Source: Rhizophagus irregularis (Eukaryota > Glomeromycota > Glomeromycetes > Glomerales > Glomeraceae). From it: 64,000 bases of DNA. Position 1 is the stretch's first letter. Each line of letters starts with the position of its first letter. The notes under the pieces are model-generated. The model saw only the letters and a program-made list of their open reading frames with translations, was not told where the DNA came from and did not search any database. Positions 45,700 through 56,165 of the stretch are shown here, piece after piece. The translations under genes and the position numbers were made by a program. The stretch covers positions 2,604,001-2,668,000 of the forward strand of contig NC_089449.1 of NCBI RefSeq assembly GCF_026210795.1. Direction: 5' to 3'.

Positions 45700-46214
45700 T
45701 ATAATTCTTAAAATTAATCGCTCAAAAATTTCTACACCTTATATTATGTATACATCTTTTCAATAACGATGAATTACTTAGCAACCTTACTCTCATTGTT
45801 TTTTTTATTAGTAAATAAAATTTCTTGTATATCAAATTTTTTTTTTATACTCAGAATACTGTACGTGTCTTACGCCCTGAAGAAAAGTTCTGATTTGATT
45901 TGATCATATTTATTTCTAAAAGCGCTAACATGCTTCTCTCAACTATATAGTTATAAATTTTAATGCTCTTAATGAGTGAATATTCAAATATATTAAACTA
46001 TTAACAATTTCCTCCTGCATCTTCAACCCCAATTAATTTTTACTCGAAAAAAAGAAATTTAAGAAATTATATTACTCAAGAAACAAAAAAGAAAAGTACA
46101 ATGTAATAATACATCTTTATTTACACATGATTGAATCAAGATAAATGAATGGTGTAAAGAATCTAATACAAATATAACATACAGTATATATACAATTATT
46201 TTATATTACAAGAA
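45700..46214. other. Intergenic, downstream of membrane-family gene 3
   Basis: Nothing recognised. Confidence 0.5.
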
Positions 46215-47261
46215 TCAAAATATGTAATATTTATTTACTTCCTTAACTAACTCTTTACTATATGTTATATTAATACCAAAAATATTGTAAATAAATAATT
46301 CCATTTCCGCACTCATATTGAAATCTGAAGTTAAAAAAGGTTTGATAATAATAGCCCAAAAGAAACTCATTATATCATAATAATAACTAGTATGTCCCAT
46401 TTTATACATTACTTTAAATGTCAATATAATAATATTAATCAGTACATAAAAAATAATATAAAATAAGAAAATAATAGGAAACATTCCAGTTGATACTATA
46501 AATGAAAGTGGAAGGATAAAAATCAACACTATTATAGAAATCCATCTCTTATGATTTTTTAATATGTTTTCAATTGATTTTTTGGATATTTCAATAGATA
46601 TATCAAAGAGGGTTACAAAATATTTTACAATGATAAAAATTGAAACTACCATCGTTAAATAGAATAATACAACAAGGATATAAGCGATAAAAATTGTGAT
46701 CAAATCGAATAAGAAAACAAGTAAAAGAACTATTAATGACATTATAATTACACCAATATTAACTTTTTTCTTTGGAAATTTGGAGGAATGAAAATTCCAA
46801 CACTCCTTTGAAAATTCTATAGAATCATTGATAGGTTTAAATATTAAAGAATCTATTAATAAATTTTTATCATCAGAATGCTCGCAAAATTGTTGATAAA
46901 TTAATCGTGCAATTGCCGCCGTAGATGATATTAAATAAAATGGATATTCCGGTCTTCGTGCAATTGTTACTATTGGATTTATTATAGTGATAAATATTAT
47001 ATACGCAATAAACGTTATTACACAACATGGAATGTATAAAATGATTATAATAGGCGATAATATAAATAAATAAATTCTTATTCTAAATTTTTCTTCTTTC
47101 GTTGTAAAAATGAATGAATAAAGTTGAAATATTGAAGGAAGATACCAAATTAATGAAATGAAAAGATTTGGTATCAGAACAAGCAAACATACGGGTAAGA
47201 TATAAATAATAAAATCTAGAATAATTATTATTATGATAGAAATAGAGTTTCTTAAGGACAT
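46215..47261 (-). CDS. Multi-pass membrane protein, lineage-specific family (member 3)
   Basis: Intact single-exon gene of 348 residues starting MSLRNSISI. About eight hydrophobic segments. Family signatures: FRIRIYLFILSPIIIILYIP, INPIVTIARRPEYPF and YYYDIMSFFWAIIIKPFL. The loop between segments 4 and 5 contains FKPINDSIEFSKECWNFHSS, alignable with member 2 (LKPFNEVLEFTKFC..LHS). Divergent from a BTB-BACK-TLDc gene across a 351-bp shared upstream region. Function unknown. Confidence 0.75.
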   Translation of the reverse strand: MSLRNSISIIIIIILDFIIYILPVCLLVLIPNLFISLIWYLPSIFQLYSFIFTTKEEKFRIRIYLFILSPIIIILYIPCCVITFIAYIIFITIINPIVTIARRPEYPFYLISSTAAIARLIYQQFCEHSDDKNLLIDSLIFKPINDSIEFSKECWNFHSSKFPKKKVNIGVIIMSLIVLLLVFLFDLITIFIAYILVVLFYLTMVVSIFIIVKYFVTLFDISIEISKKSIENILKNHKRWISIIVLIFILPLSFIVSTGMFPIIFLFYIIFYVLINIIILTFKVMYKMGHTSYYYDIMSFFWAIIIKPFLTSDFNMSAEMELFIYNIFGINITYSKELVKEVNKYYIF

Positions 47262-47612
47262 TGTTTAAGGAACGATAAAAAAGTTAAAAAGTTTTACTGA
47301 AACCGCATTATTACGATTTTTGTATTAGTTTTTGTGATACGAAAATAAATTGCGTGCATGGAATTGCGACCAATCTTTGCAACGTCGATCGGAAGGACGG
47401 CTTTCACGTGTTTTATCCATAGTCTGACAATCCCGATATATAAGACTAGACTAATTGACTATCTTTTGAGTGACGTCGTTGACATAATAAACCTGACGTA
47501 TGTAGTTAATATATATTTGGAATAAAACACAAATTTAAGTAAAATTTTTAAAGTATTTAAATTAACGCCGCATTATTTTTTTTAAAAAAACTTTCACCCA
47601 AAGGTTGTGAAT
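47262..47612. promoter_or_regulatory. Divergent promoter region between membrane gene 3 and the BTB gene
   Basis: A 351-bp spacer serving two start codons that face away. It contains CCCGATATATAAGACT (TATA-like, about 47431) and a T/A tract just before the BTB start. Possible co-regulation is inference. Confidence 0.4.
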
Positions 47613-49093
47613 ATGACAACAAAAATTTTACAGGACTATACTCGATTATTAGAAAATGAAGAATATTGTGATGTTACGATAAATGTCGGTAAAGATCGTA
47701 ATACAAAAATCTTTAAGGCACACAAGAATATTTTGTGTTACCGTTCTCCGCATTTAAAACGAGTTTTGGCTTCAAAGACTTCTATTGATTTTCCAAAAAT
47801 CTCGCCAGAAATATTCAAAGTTGTATTAAAGTAAGTCATTCAGTCATATAAAATATTTATATTTAAATTCTCATAATCATTTTTTTTTTCTAAAAAGACA
47901 AATTATTATAATAAAGATATATTTATAGCGGAATTATCTCATTGGATGAAGAAGAATGTTCAAACATTTTAAAAATTTTGGTTATTGCGGATGAACTATT
48001 ACTCCAAGGTCTAGTTGATCAAATACAAAAATATTTGGTCGATAATAAATCATCATGGATGGAACAACATTTTGAATTGGTTCATCAAACAAGTTTTCAA
48101 TCAAATTATTTATTAAAACTTCAAAAATTTTGTACAAATTTTATGGCCCAATTTCCTGGAAAAATATTTAAATCATTTGATTTCACCAAGTTTCCGGAAA
48201 AATCTTTAACTTTACTTATTAAAAGAGATGATTTACAAATGAAAGAAATTGAAATTTGGGAAAATATATTAAAATGGGGTCTTGCGCAAAATTCAAATCT
48301 CATCTCAGATCCTGACACTTGGTTAGATGATGCAATGAAAAATACTTTACAAAATTGTTTACCTTTAATTAGATTTTATAGCTTATCATCTAAAGAATTC
48401 TTTCACAAAGTGGAACCATATAAAAAATTATTAAATCAACAACTTTATAAAGAATTGTTAAGTTCTCATATGGATCCAGATATTAAACCGAATGAAAATA
48501 TTTCACTTCCTAGAAGTTTAAAAATTAATGGAATTATTGATTCAAAAATTGTTGATTTAAATATTGTTTCTTTAATTTCAAGATGGATTGATAAAGTGGA
48601 TGTTAATATTAAATTTGCTCAATTTAGAGAATTATATTTACCATATAAATTTCAATTATTATTAAGAGGAAGTCGAGATGGATTTACTCCAAAAAGATTT
48701 CATGAATTATGTGATGATAAACCTTGTACTGTTACTTTTATTAAAATAAAAGGAACGGGAGAAATTATTGGTGGATATAATCCAACTGTATGGTTATCTT
48801 CTGGTGGTTGGGGCAAAATTAAGGATAGCTTTATATTTTCTTTTAGGAGCAAGAAGGAATTTTTCAAAGATCCAATTTTAAGTAAAGTGAAAGATTATAA
48901 TTACGCATTAAATCGACTTCTTGAAAGACACGGTCCTTTTTTTGGCGGTGATATTTTGATATATTCGGAAGATAGCAGAACAAATTATAGTACGAGTTAT
49001 TGTCAACAAACTTTTTATGAAAAGAAGATAAGAAATACCAAAGATAAATTTTCGATGGATGATTATGAAGTATTTCAACTCATAAGTAGGTAA
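47613..49093 (+). CDS. BTB-BACK-TLDc domain protein
   Basis: Two exons, 47613-47830 and 47917-49093, giving 464 residues. The acceptor at 47916 was chosen because it restores LKYIYSGIISLDEEE; the later AG would not. BTB/POZ at residues 10-105 (LLENEEYCDVTINVG, FKAHKNILCYRSPHLKRVL) is the Cullin3-adaptor dimerisation fold. BACK-like helices span about 120-230 (EIWENILKWGLAQN). The TLDc domain spans about 275-464 (LLLRGSRDGFTPKRFHELCD, IIGGYNPTVWLSS, FFGGDILIYSED). The domain order is that of a greatly expanded family in Rhizophagus, probably Cul3 ubiquitin-ligase adaptors. The ORF has no lesion and ends in a normal stop. Confidence 0.9.
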
Positions 49094-49912
49094 CTTACAA
49101 TTTATAAAAAGGCCAGATCACTTGTATAATTACAATGAAAAATATATAAATAAAATCTTTTTAAAATCAATCAAAATGCAAATATCTTGTAGTAAACTTT
49201 ATTGAGATCAGCTCTTTCATAAAAAATTAGTTGGTAATTCTACAAACATATATCCGTCTACGAAATAGTGCGAAGATAGTTTCTAATTGAGCGTGAATAC
49301 GTGAATTCAAATCCAGTGTGCTTTTATTTTGTCGTCGTCACGTCATTGTCTACGTCATCCTGGAAATATTTTGATAAATTTGCAAGAAATTTATAAATCT
49401 TACGTATACAAGGTTACACCTTTATATATATTATCTAAATTCTATCTAGGATTTTGGTACGAAACTTGCCTGAAGATACGATCTAATTTCATTACTCTGA
49501 GGAAAAAAATATGATGAAAATTAAATAAAAGTAATAATACTACAACCAATCGTTTCCCGGCAGGACATTTTCCCGAAAGCCTAACACCGGCAGCTTGATC
49601 GCGTATTCCTACATAACTCCGGGAATACTTGTCGTCCGTCGGGAACTCGTGCCGTAACCTAACCAATTTCAAACATTATAATCTTGAAGATTTTCTTCGT
49701 AGTAATGATTCTTATGTAATCAAATTACGTAATGTGTAGATCATATTCAAAAGTATATAATGCCGGAATTGCACATTATGGAAACTTTATTCCGCATTTT
49801 ATTTAAATTAAATTTTATTGAGTGAAACAAACATTGCATAATATAATATACATATTCATTTTCTTTTATAAAGAAAAAAAAAAATTATTTCTCTTTTAGT
49901 TAATATAATTAA
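49094..49912. other. Intergenic and F-box gene 2 promoter
   Basis: A G+C-richer patch at 49550-49660 (TTTCCCGGCAGGACATTTTC) is of unknown nature. A TATA-like AAAGTATATAATG lies near 49751, about 160 bp before the F-box ATG. Confidence 0.4.
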
Positions 49913-50722
49913 ATGACACCCGAACAAAATATTTCAAAAGTAAACTCGCCTATCGCAAGTCTTCCACCTGAACTTTTTGCCAAATTTTGCGCTTACTTAC
50001 CACCGGCTGATTTATTTACCCTTTCTCAAGTTTGTCGTAAATTTCATGGATATTTATGTGCCCCAAATTCTTTTTCTACTCAACAAATATGGAAAGAATC
50101 ACGTTTGAAATTTATGCCAAAAGAAGAAATGCCTCCGCCGAAAGGGATGAGTGAAAAAAATTATGTTGAATTATTAATGATGGACCGAGGTTGTCAAACT
50201 TGTAAACAAATCAAAATATGTAAAATTTATTGGGAATTTGAAGTTAGAATTTGTGAAGAATGCTTTTTGGTTAAAACTGTAAAGTAAGTTTTAATGAATT
50301 TTAATTTATTTTTAATTATTTTATTTTTATTTTATTTTTCTTTTCTTTTTTTTTTAAAAAAAAAAAGAAAGAAAGAAAAAAGTAATGGCATATTTATATT
50401 TATGATTTTATCGACGGACAAAAAAATTTTTTTTTTTAAAAAAAAATAATAATAATAATTTAGCGAGTATAAATTATTATGGTCAAATTATCCACAAGAA
50501 TTCCTTAATACCATGCCACATACCTATTACTTTTATGGAAAATATTATTGGATAGAACAAATACATATTGCATATTCTCAATATTATAGTTTATCAAAGG
50601 AAGATTTAAAAACTTGGTTGGATAGTAAAAAACTCATTTTTGATTCTACAATGGAATATGCTACAAAACGTGGTATGAAACATGACACAAAGCGCCCCAG
50701 TCGTTTTTCAAGGCATAATTGA
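49913..50722 (+). CDS. F-box protein with CxxC module (copy 2)
   Basis: Exons 49913-50283 and 50464-50722, 209 residues. The F-box (SLPPELFAKFCAYLPPADLF, TLSQVCRKFHGYL) is followed by the conserved STQQIWKESRLKFMPKEEMP segment. The cysteine module is GCQTCKQIKIC ... ICEECF. Exon 2 has the conserved FYGKYYWIEQIHIAYSQYY and DLKTWLDSKKLIFDST. Compared with the copy at 29339-30565 it lacks the proline-rich and basic tail. Predicted SCF substrate receptor; the CxxC pair could bind zinc or a substrate. Convergent with membrane gene 4. Confidence 0.82.
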
Positions 50723-51040
50723 ATGTAGAAAGTATTAGTTAAGGAGACGTGGGTAATATTTAAGGTGTAATTTAATAATATTTAATAAGTACTCAAACAT
50801 TGCCTAATTTTTTTTTTTGGAGAGGTGTTATGATAAATTGATAATGGGGTATTTTATATAACCTATTACTGTACATATATGTGAACTTTTTTTAAATAAT
50901 AAAAATGATAACATAATTTAAAGCAAAGCATTTATACTTAATTACATGTAACGTTGTCATATTATGATGTAACTAATGGGTCATTAATTGACATTTGACG
51001 AGCATAAATAAAAAATAAAGAACAATAATTTTGTTTATAT

Positions 51041-52018
51041 TCATAAAATATCCAACATATCTTCTCTATACTTTATTTCAACCCCACAACATATATAAAT
51101 TATATCTTCGATTTCTAAGAATGGTTCTATAACAATTACCCAAATCAAGTCTATGACATCATAAAATCCATTCCTTCTATAAAGTTCAATCGATTTGGTA
51201 ATTATACTAAATAATATGCTAGCTATAATCAAAAGAACAAGAGATATGCTAAAAAGACATAAAAAAATATATGCTAATATCGCAATGATAAAAAGAAACA
51301 ATAACATAAAATAATAAAGTTTACGACGAGTGAACTTATGTAATAATTTTGATAATAAACCATTTATAAAACTATATAATTTTATTCTAAACATTAGGGA
51401 ATAAGTAACTATTAATAATATAATATATGGTAGAATTAATATGATAATAGAAATGATTGCTATAAAGTCTAAAATACATATTGATTTAATAATCATAAAT
51501 TTGCAAATATATGAATCGTCAAGTTTGATTCTTTTTGAAATTTTGACGGAATTAAAATACCAATTCTGTTTGATAAAAAGCATAACTTCTCTGATTCTTT
51601 CCAATACCAAAGAATCTGTTAAATTGTCTTCATTAGAAAAATCATTCTTATATTTATAAATTAAGCGTATTATTGCGACTGTTAAAGAAAGTGAATAAAG
51701 TGGATACTCAGATCTCTGTATGATTGTTATAAATGGGTTAATAAGTGAAAAAAAGATGCAATATCCAATAGAAAATATTATAGAGAATGGAATATATAAA
51801 ATTATAATTATAGGTGAAAGCAAAAATAAATAAATTCTTATTCTTAAATCATATTCTTTTTCTATGAAAATAAATGAATATAGTTGATATATTGAAGGAA
51901 AATACCAGATTAATGTTACTATAAAGTTTATTATTAGGCTTAATATATATATAGGTATTAAATAGATAAAATCAAGAGGGATTAGAATTACAAGAGGAAA
52001 AAATTTCGCGTAAATCAT
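51041..52018 (-). CDS. Multi-pass membrane protein, lineage-specific family (member 4)
   Basis: Intact single-exon gene, 325 residues, starting MIYAKFFPLV. Family signatures: LRIRIYLFLLSPIIIILYIP, INPFITIIQRSEYPLYSLSL and FYDVIDLIWVIVIEPFL. The order and spacing of about eight hydrophobic segments match members 1-3. It is closest by eye to member 1 (IYQLYSFIF..EYDLR, SLINPFITIIQR). Flanked by F-box genes on both sides. Function unknown. Confidence 0.75.
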   Translation of the reverse strand: MIYAKFFPLVILIPLDFIYLIPIYILSLIINFIVTLIWYFPSIYQLYSFIFIEKEYDLRIRIYLFLLSPIIIILYIPFSIIFSIGYCIFFSLINPFITIIQRSEYPLYSLSLTVAIIRLIYKYKNDFSNEDNLTDSLVLERIREVMLFIKQNWYFNSVKISKRIKLDDSYICKFMIIKSICILDFIAIISIIILILPYIILLIVTYSLMFRIKLYSFINGLLSKLLHKFTRRKLYYFMLLFLFIIAILAYIFLCLFSISLVLLIIASILFSIITKSIELYRRNGFYDVIDLIWVIVIEPFLEIEDIIYICCGVEIKYREDMLDIL

Positions 52019-52410
52019 TTTTTTTAAGAGAAAATAATTGCTGTGATTTGATTCATTTTATTTAATACTTAATATGTCGTACAAACATCATGTGTTTTTA
52101 TCCCTCGATGATCTCTCGAATAAGTTGTATATACTGTGCGTCATTAAACAACGTTTCTGCAATTATTCAATCTTGTCAATAAAATCAAGTATTTGGTTTA
52201 TAAACAATGATGCCATTATATTCGTTTAAATATCAAAAAAAGTTCATTCAAAATTAAAAACAGCAATTAAAAAAAAATACGTTTATAGTAATATGTAATA
52301 TACGTAATCATGCATTGTGTAATGCAGATCACAACCTTATAAGCCCTATAAAATGAAATTAAGATTTTAATTCAATAATAAATAATATCCCTTTTGATTT
52401 CCTTAATAAA
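52019..52410. promoter_or_regulatory. Divergent region between membrane gene 4 and F-box copy 3
   Basis: A 392-bp spacer with a TATA-like CCCTATAAAATGAAAT near 52345 on the F-box side. It mirrors the arrangement at 47262-47612. Confidence 0.35.
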
Positions 52411-53265
52411 AATGCCACCAATTACAGATCTTCCACCTGAACTATTCATTGAAATATGCATTACCACCATCTGATTTATTCATTCTTTCTCAAGTATGTC
52501 GAAAATTTTATGGATATTTATGTGTTCCAACTTCTTCTACTACTCAACAAATATGGAAAGAATCATATTCACGATATATACCAAAAGAAAATATTCCTCA
52601 ACCAAAAGGAATGAAAACAACAAAATATGTTGAATTATTAATGATGGAACGAGGTTGTCAAATTTGTAAGCAAGTTATGAGATGTAAAATTTATTGGGAA
52701 TTTGAAGTTAGATGCTGTAAAGAATGCTTTTTAAAGAAAACCGTGACGTATGATTCTATTTAACTTTTAATTAAACAATATAAATGCCAATACAGTCAAC
52801 TCTTTATAAATGCACTCCTCATATGATCATGTGCATAATTTTCAAAATGGTGCATTTAAAGAGGGTGTGCGCTTTTAGAGGGTAAAATAATTATAAACCA
52901 GATAAGCTTTGGACCGGACTAAAGGATGCATTTGTGGAGGGTATAAATAGTAGATACATTTATTATGGTTGATGCATTTATGGAGAGCTGACTGTAATGA
53001 TATTTTGCAATAATTAACATAATATATATATTTTCTTTAAAAATTTAGTGAACTCGATAATTATCCAAAAGAATTGCTTAATATCATGCCATACGTGTGT
53101 TACAACCATGAGAAATATTATTGGATTGAACAAATAGATTTTGAGTACTTTAAATCTTATGGTCTATCAGAAAAAAACTTACCTATCCTGATTAGATGGT
53201 AAAAAACTCATTTATGAAATATATTTCTAATAAAATTAAAAATTTTATTTGAATTATTGTTTCAA
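52411..53265 (+). pseudogene. F-box protein copy 3, double-frameshift pseudogene
   Basis: The ATG at 52411 starts MPPITDLPPELFIEIC. A net 5-base deletion relative to copy 2 then shifts frame inside the F-box at about 52456-52461. The frame continues as LPPSDLFILSQVCRKF, QQIWKESYSRYIPKE and GCQICKQVMRCKIYWEFEVR to a donor near 52748. The second exon from about 53049 reads ELDNYPKELLNIMPY and YYWIEQIDFEYFKSY. It then frameshifts near 53180, and the shifted frame has a stop where the paralogue has the W of TWLDSKKLI. A pogo-like MITE sits in the intron. Confidence 0.75.
52791..52996. mobile_element. Pogo/Tc1-like MITE, 202 bp, TA duplication
   Basis: CAGTCAACTCTTTATAAATG at 52793 and its imperfect complement ending GAGAGCTGACTG at 52994 are flanked by TA on both sides. 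TA duplication and CAGTCAACTC-type ends are characteristic of pogo/Tigger-like elements. It lies in the intron of the F-box pseudogene. A more eroded relative is at about 54170-54350. Confidence 0.75.
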
Positions 53266-53600
53266 GTGAGAATGAAATGGTAAGATTAACAAGTTATTTA
53301 AGATATAGTACTAATTAAACATGATTATGAACATCGTTAAGGTAAATTAAGATATTAAATCAAATTCGTTTTTAAAAAAAGAGAGAGGGAAAAGCAAAAT
53401 TACAATATATATGATTATACTATCACGTCTTATGCTATATCTAAATTTCTTTATCAAAAAGATTTCTATTGGATAAATTGATAATTAAATAGTATATTGA
53501 ACAATTAATTAGATCTGATCTATCACTACTATAATTATTTATAGCAAAAGATTCTTATTGATCATATATATTAACTATTATAATTTGAAGAATAACCATT
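53266..53600. other. Intergenic
   Basis: Nothing recognised. Confidence 0.5.
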
Positions 53601-53601
53601 G

Positions 53602-53830
53602 CCCTATAAAAAAAGTTGTCCAAACACTGTTCGGGAAAATTGACCCGTTCCGAACATTTACTTGACATATATTGGACAATTATCATGATATTGTACGTTT
53701 TTTATGTGGTCGAAAGTTCTCAATCTCTGCATCTTGTATTAAATTGTAACAAATATTGTATAATAACGTGCGAGTGTTCGGGAAATCGACCCCATTCCGA
53801 ATATTTATCAGACAAACTTTTTTTATAGGG
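53602..53830. mobile_element. CCCTATAAAAA-ended MITE, 229 bp
   Basis: The ends CCCTATAAAAAAAGTTGTC and its complement GACAAACTTTTTTTATAGGG bracket two inverted copies of a TGTTCGGGAAAxTTGACCC motif. It shares terminal CCCTATAAAAA with the elements at 43655 and 53962 but has a different interior. The target duplication is unclear. Confidence 0.7.
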
Positions 53831-53961
53831 AATTGAAAAGCTTTAAAAATAAAATATCAACTGAAATTTTTTCAAATAATTGTTCAATTCCATCACTATT
53901 ATTTTGAGAATAACATATTAATTAATTGATCCCTGAATATCGTATTTATTTTTTACAACTA

Positions 53962-54143
53962 CCCTATAAAAATTTTATCCGTTATTTCTGTAAAAACTCC
54001 GTAAAAATGAGCCTTTCTCGGATCCATTCACGGAAAATGTAAATGATTCGATAAATTCCGTGATATAAGGTTATTAATTCCGGAAATATGAGCCTTTTAC
54101 GGAAAAAAGACGGAATATAAAACGGATCGACTTTTTTACAGGG
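53962..54143. mobile_element. CCCTRTAAAAA-family MITE, copy B
   Basis: The ends are CCCTATAAAAATTTTATCCG and GGATCGACTTTTTTACAGGG, flanked by CTA on both sides (3-bp duplication). It is an inverted-orientation relative of copy A at 43655-43814. Confidence 0.75.
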
Positions 54144-54164
54144 CTAAATGATTTTGAAAATGGA

Positions 54165-54350
54165 TAATAAAAGGCCTATCAAATTTTAACTCGCCATAAA
54201 TTTGTACTCTCCACAAATGTATCCTTTAGTCAGTCCCAAGCTTATATTTTTACTCTCCATAAATGCACATCCTCTTTAAATACATTATTTGGGAATTTAT
54301 ATATTTATGGTTCTAAGAGAGGTGATTTATAGAGAGTAACTACTATATTA
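54165..54350. mobile_element. Eroded pogo-like MITE relative
   Basis: ACTCGCCATAAATTTGTACTCTCCACAAATG and the far end TTTATAGAGAGTAACTAC resemble the TIR region of the 52793 element in degenerate form, with the shared CCTTTAGTCxGTCC interior. Confidence 0.4.
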
Positions 54351-55379
54351 GATTATGGAAGGAATGACGCCAAGATAAAGTAAGATAAAGAAAAAATCAA
54401 AAAAGTAATTTTAGTGATAATGAATATACTGTACAGGAGTCACGGGTAGAATACTAATTAATTATTTTAAATTGGGATCTCCAAAAATTGGGATCTCCAA
54501 AAAATCCGATATTCAATCTTAACGGTCACAGAATCTCGACGTTTAAAATCCTGCTGGTAAAATCCCGAAATTTATAAGTCTAAGATTCAAATAAATTTGT
54601 AATACGATAATCCCTTTAAAACCGCAATAATAAAGAAAAGTTGTACTATACTATTCCACGATCTTCCTGATTAAATAATCTGCTTTGGACGTCGCTCATC
54701 ACATAGTAGCTTTAATTAAAATATTCATACATATCTACGCAAAGAATTATGAACACATTTCATATGCTTCCTATAGAAACAGTCAGAAAGTTAATTTATG
54801 GGATAATTTAATGATTCTTAGCTTTACAGAACTTATAAGATAAAACTTAACAATTTGTTTTATCATGGTTTTAATATCATTATAATCAAATTTTGTATTA
54901 AGAAAATATAATTATTATTTCTTTTTTTTTTTAGCTAATTCCGATTTAACTAGATAGATAATTTTATTTTTACAAAAATTTTAAAAAATGTATTCTTTTA
55001 AATTGTAACTGAAATTATTTATTTATTCATTAGTTTATGAAAGAAATTTTTATAAATAAATAATTCATGATATTATAGGGCAATTTATCTAAATTTTGAC
55101 ATAACGATAGACTATATAAGTTTTAACAATGAATTATTTCTAGGAAAATCTATTGTATTTGTTTCCTTTAAAATTTGGCCAGTTGGATAATTATAATATG
55201 CATTATTATAAATTTAATATGCTTTCAAATTTTCATATTTTTTTTATTATTTATTTTAGGATGATTCAATTAATGGGCATTTTTTATTTTAATAACAATT
55301 TGTCTCAGCCAAAGTATTGTGTATATAAATTAAAAATAATAAATATGACTTATTCAGAATTCAAATCTAGATTTGTAGG
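54351..55379. other. Intergenic
   Basis: Contains a short direct repeat ATTGGGATCTCCAAAAA (two copies, about 54473 and 54489). No gene is seen; the plus-strand frame at 55153-55392 is A+T-driven. Confidence 0.5.
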
Positions 55380-55768
55380 TTGGTGGTGGTGAAGTTGATG
55401 AAATTATAACTTCTAAAATTCTAACAATTTCATCAATTTTAGGACGCTTTTCAGGGTTTTCATCCCAGCACTCTGTATAAAAATCATAATATTCATCAGG
55501 TGTTGGATTTACTCTTTGTTCTCGAACTCCATTAGCAAGTTTTGTCATAACCATAAAATCGGAAAGTTCAGGTATTTTTCCGCATGATATTTCCCATAAT
55601 AATACTCCAAAGCTAAATATATCAGATGCCTTAAATCTTTTATATCCTTTCTGCTTATGACATTATGGATCCCTTTCAAAAGAGAATTTGATGTTATTAA
55701 AGATTCTTCTTTCGATAAACCAAAATCTGCAATTAACATTCCACCTCGATGAACCAATACATTTTATT
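55357..55768 (-). pseudogene. Protein kinase (TKL-like) pseudogene fragment
   Basis: The minus strand from about 55768 reads NVLVHRGGMLIADFGLSKEE (the end of the catalytic loop and the DFG motif) and SLLKGI. A small deletion/frameshift and a TAA follow at about 55660-55675. The other frame continues KGYKRFKASDIFSFGVLLWE and ISCGKIPELSDFMVMTKLAN, then ECWDENPEKRPKIDEIVRIL, the usual subdomain IX-XI motifs. The N-lobe and HRD are missing. The tail ends EVIISSTSPPPTYKSRF. Clear kinase ancestry, clearly disabled. Confidence 0.85.
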
Positions 55769-56165
55769 GAATAAATAAAAAAAAATTTAAATGATTTAAT
55801 AACATTAGATTATATATATCAAATTTTAACTCGTATATATACATATTTAGAAAAACGCATAAATTGGTTATACATGACTGATATACTAATTTATAAAAGC
55901 ACCATCAGAATGGCAGATTGGGATGCAATCTTTCTTTTGCCTTGACCAAACATCATGTTATGTAAGTAAATCACCAAAACATTACGAAAGAAAAAAGGGG
56001 CAAAAAAGGATTTCGCCAAAAAATTAATAATAATAAAAAACTAAAAAATTAAAAAAAAAGTAAATAGAATTAAAAACTTAAACAAGGATTGAGCGTGGGT
56101 CCGTATTTTTTTTTACTACTTGAAGTGTACTTAAAATTTTCAATTGATTTCACGTGATATACACG
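55769..56165. other. Intergenic
   Basis: Upstream side of the kinase fragment. I found no exon with HRD or N-lobe motifs here. Confidence 0.45.
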
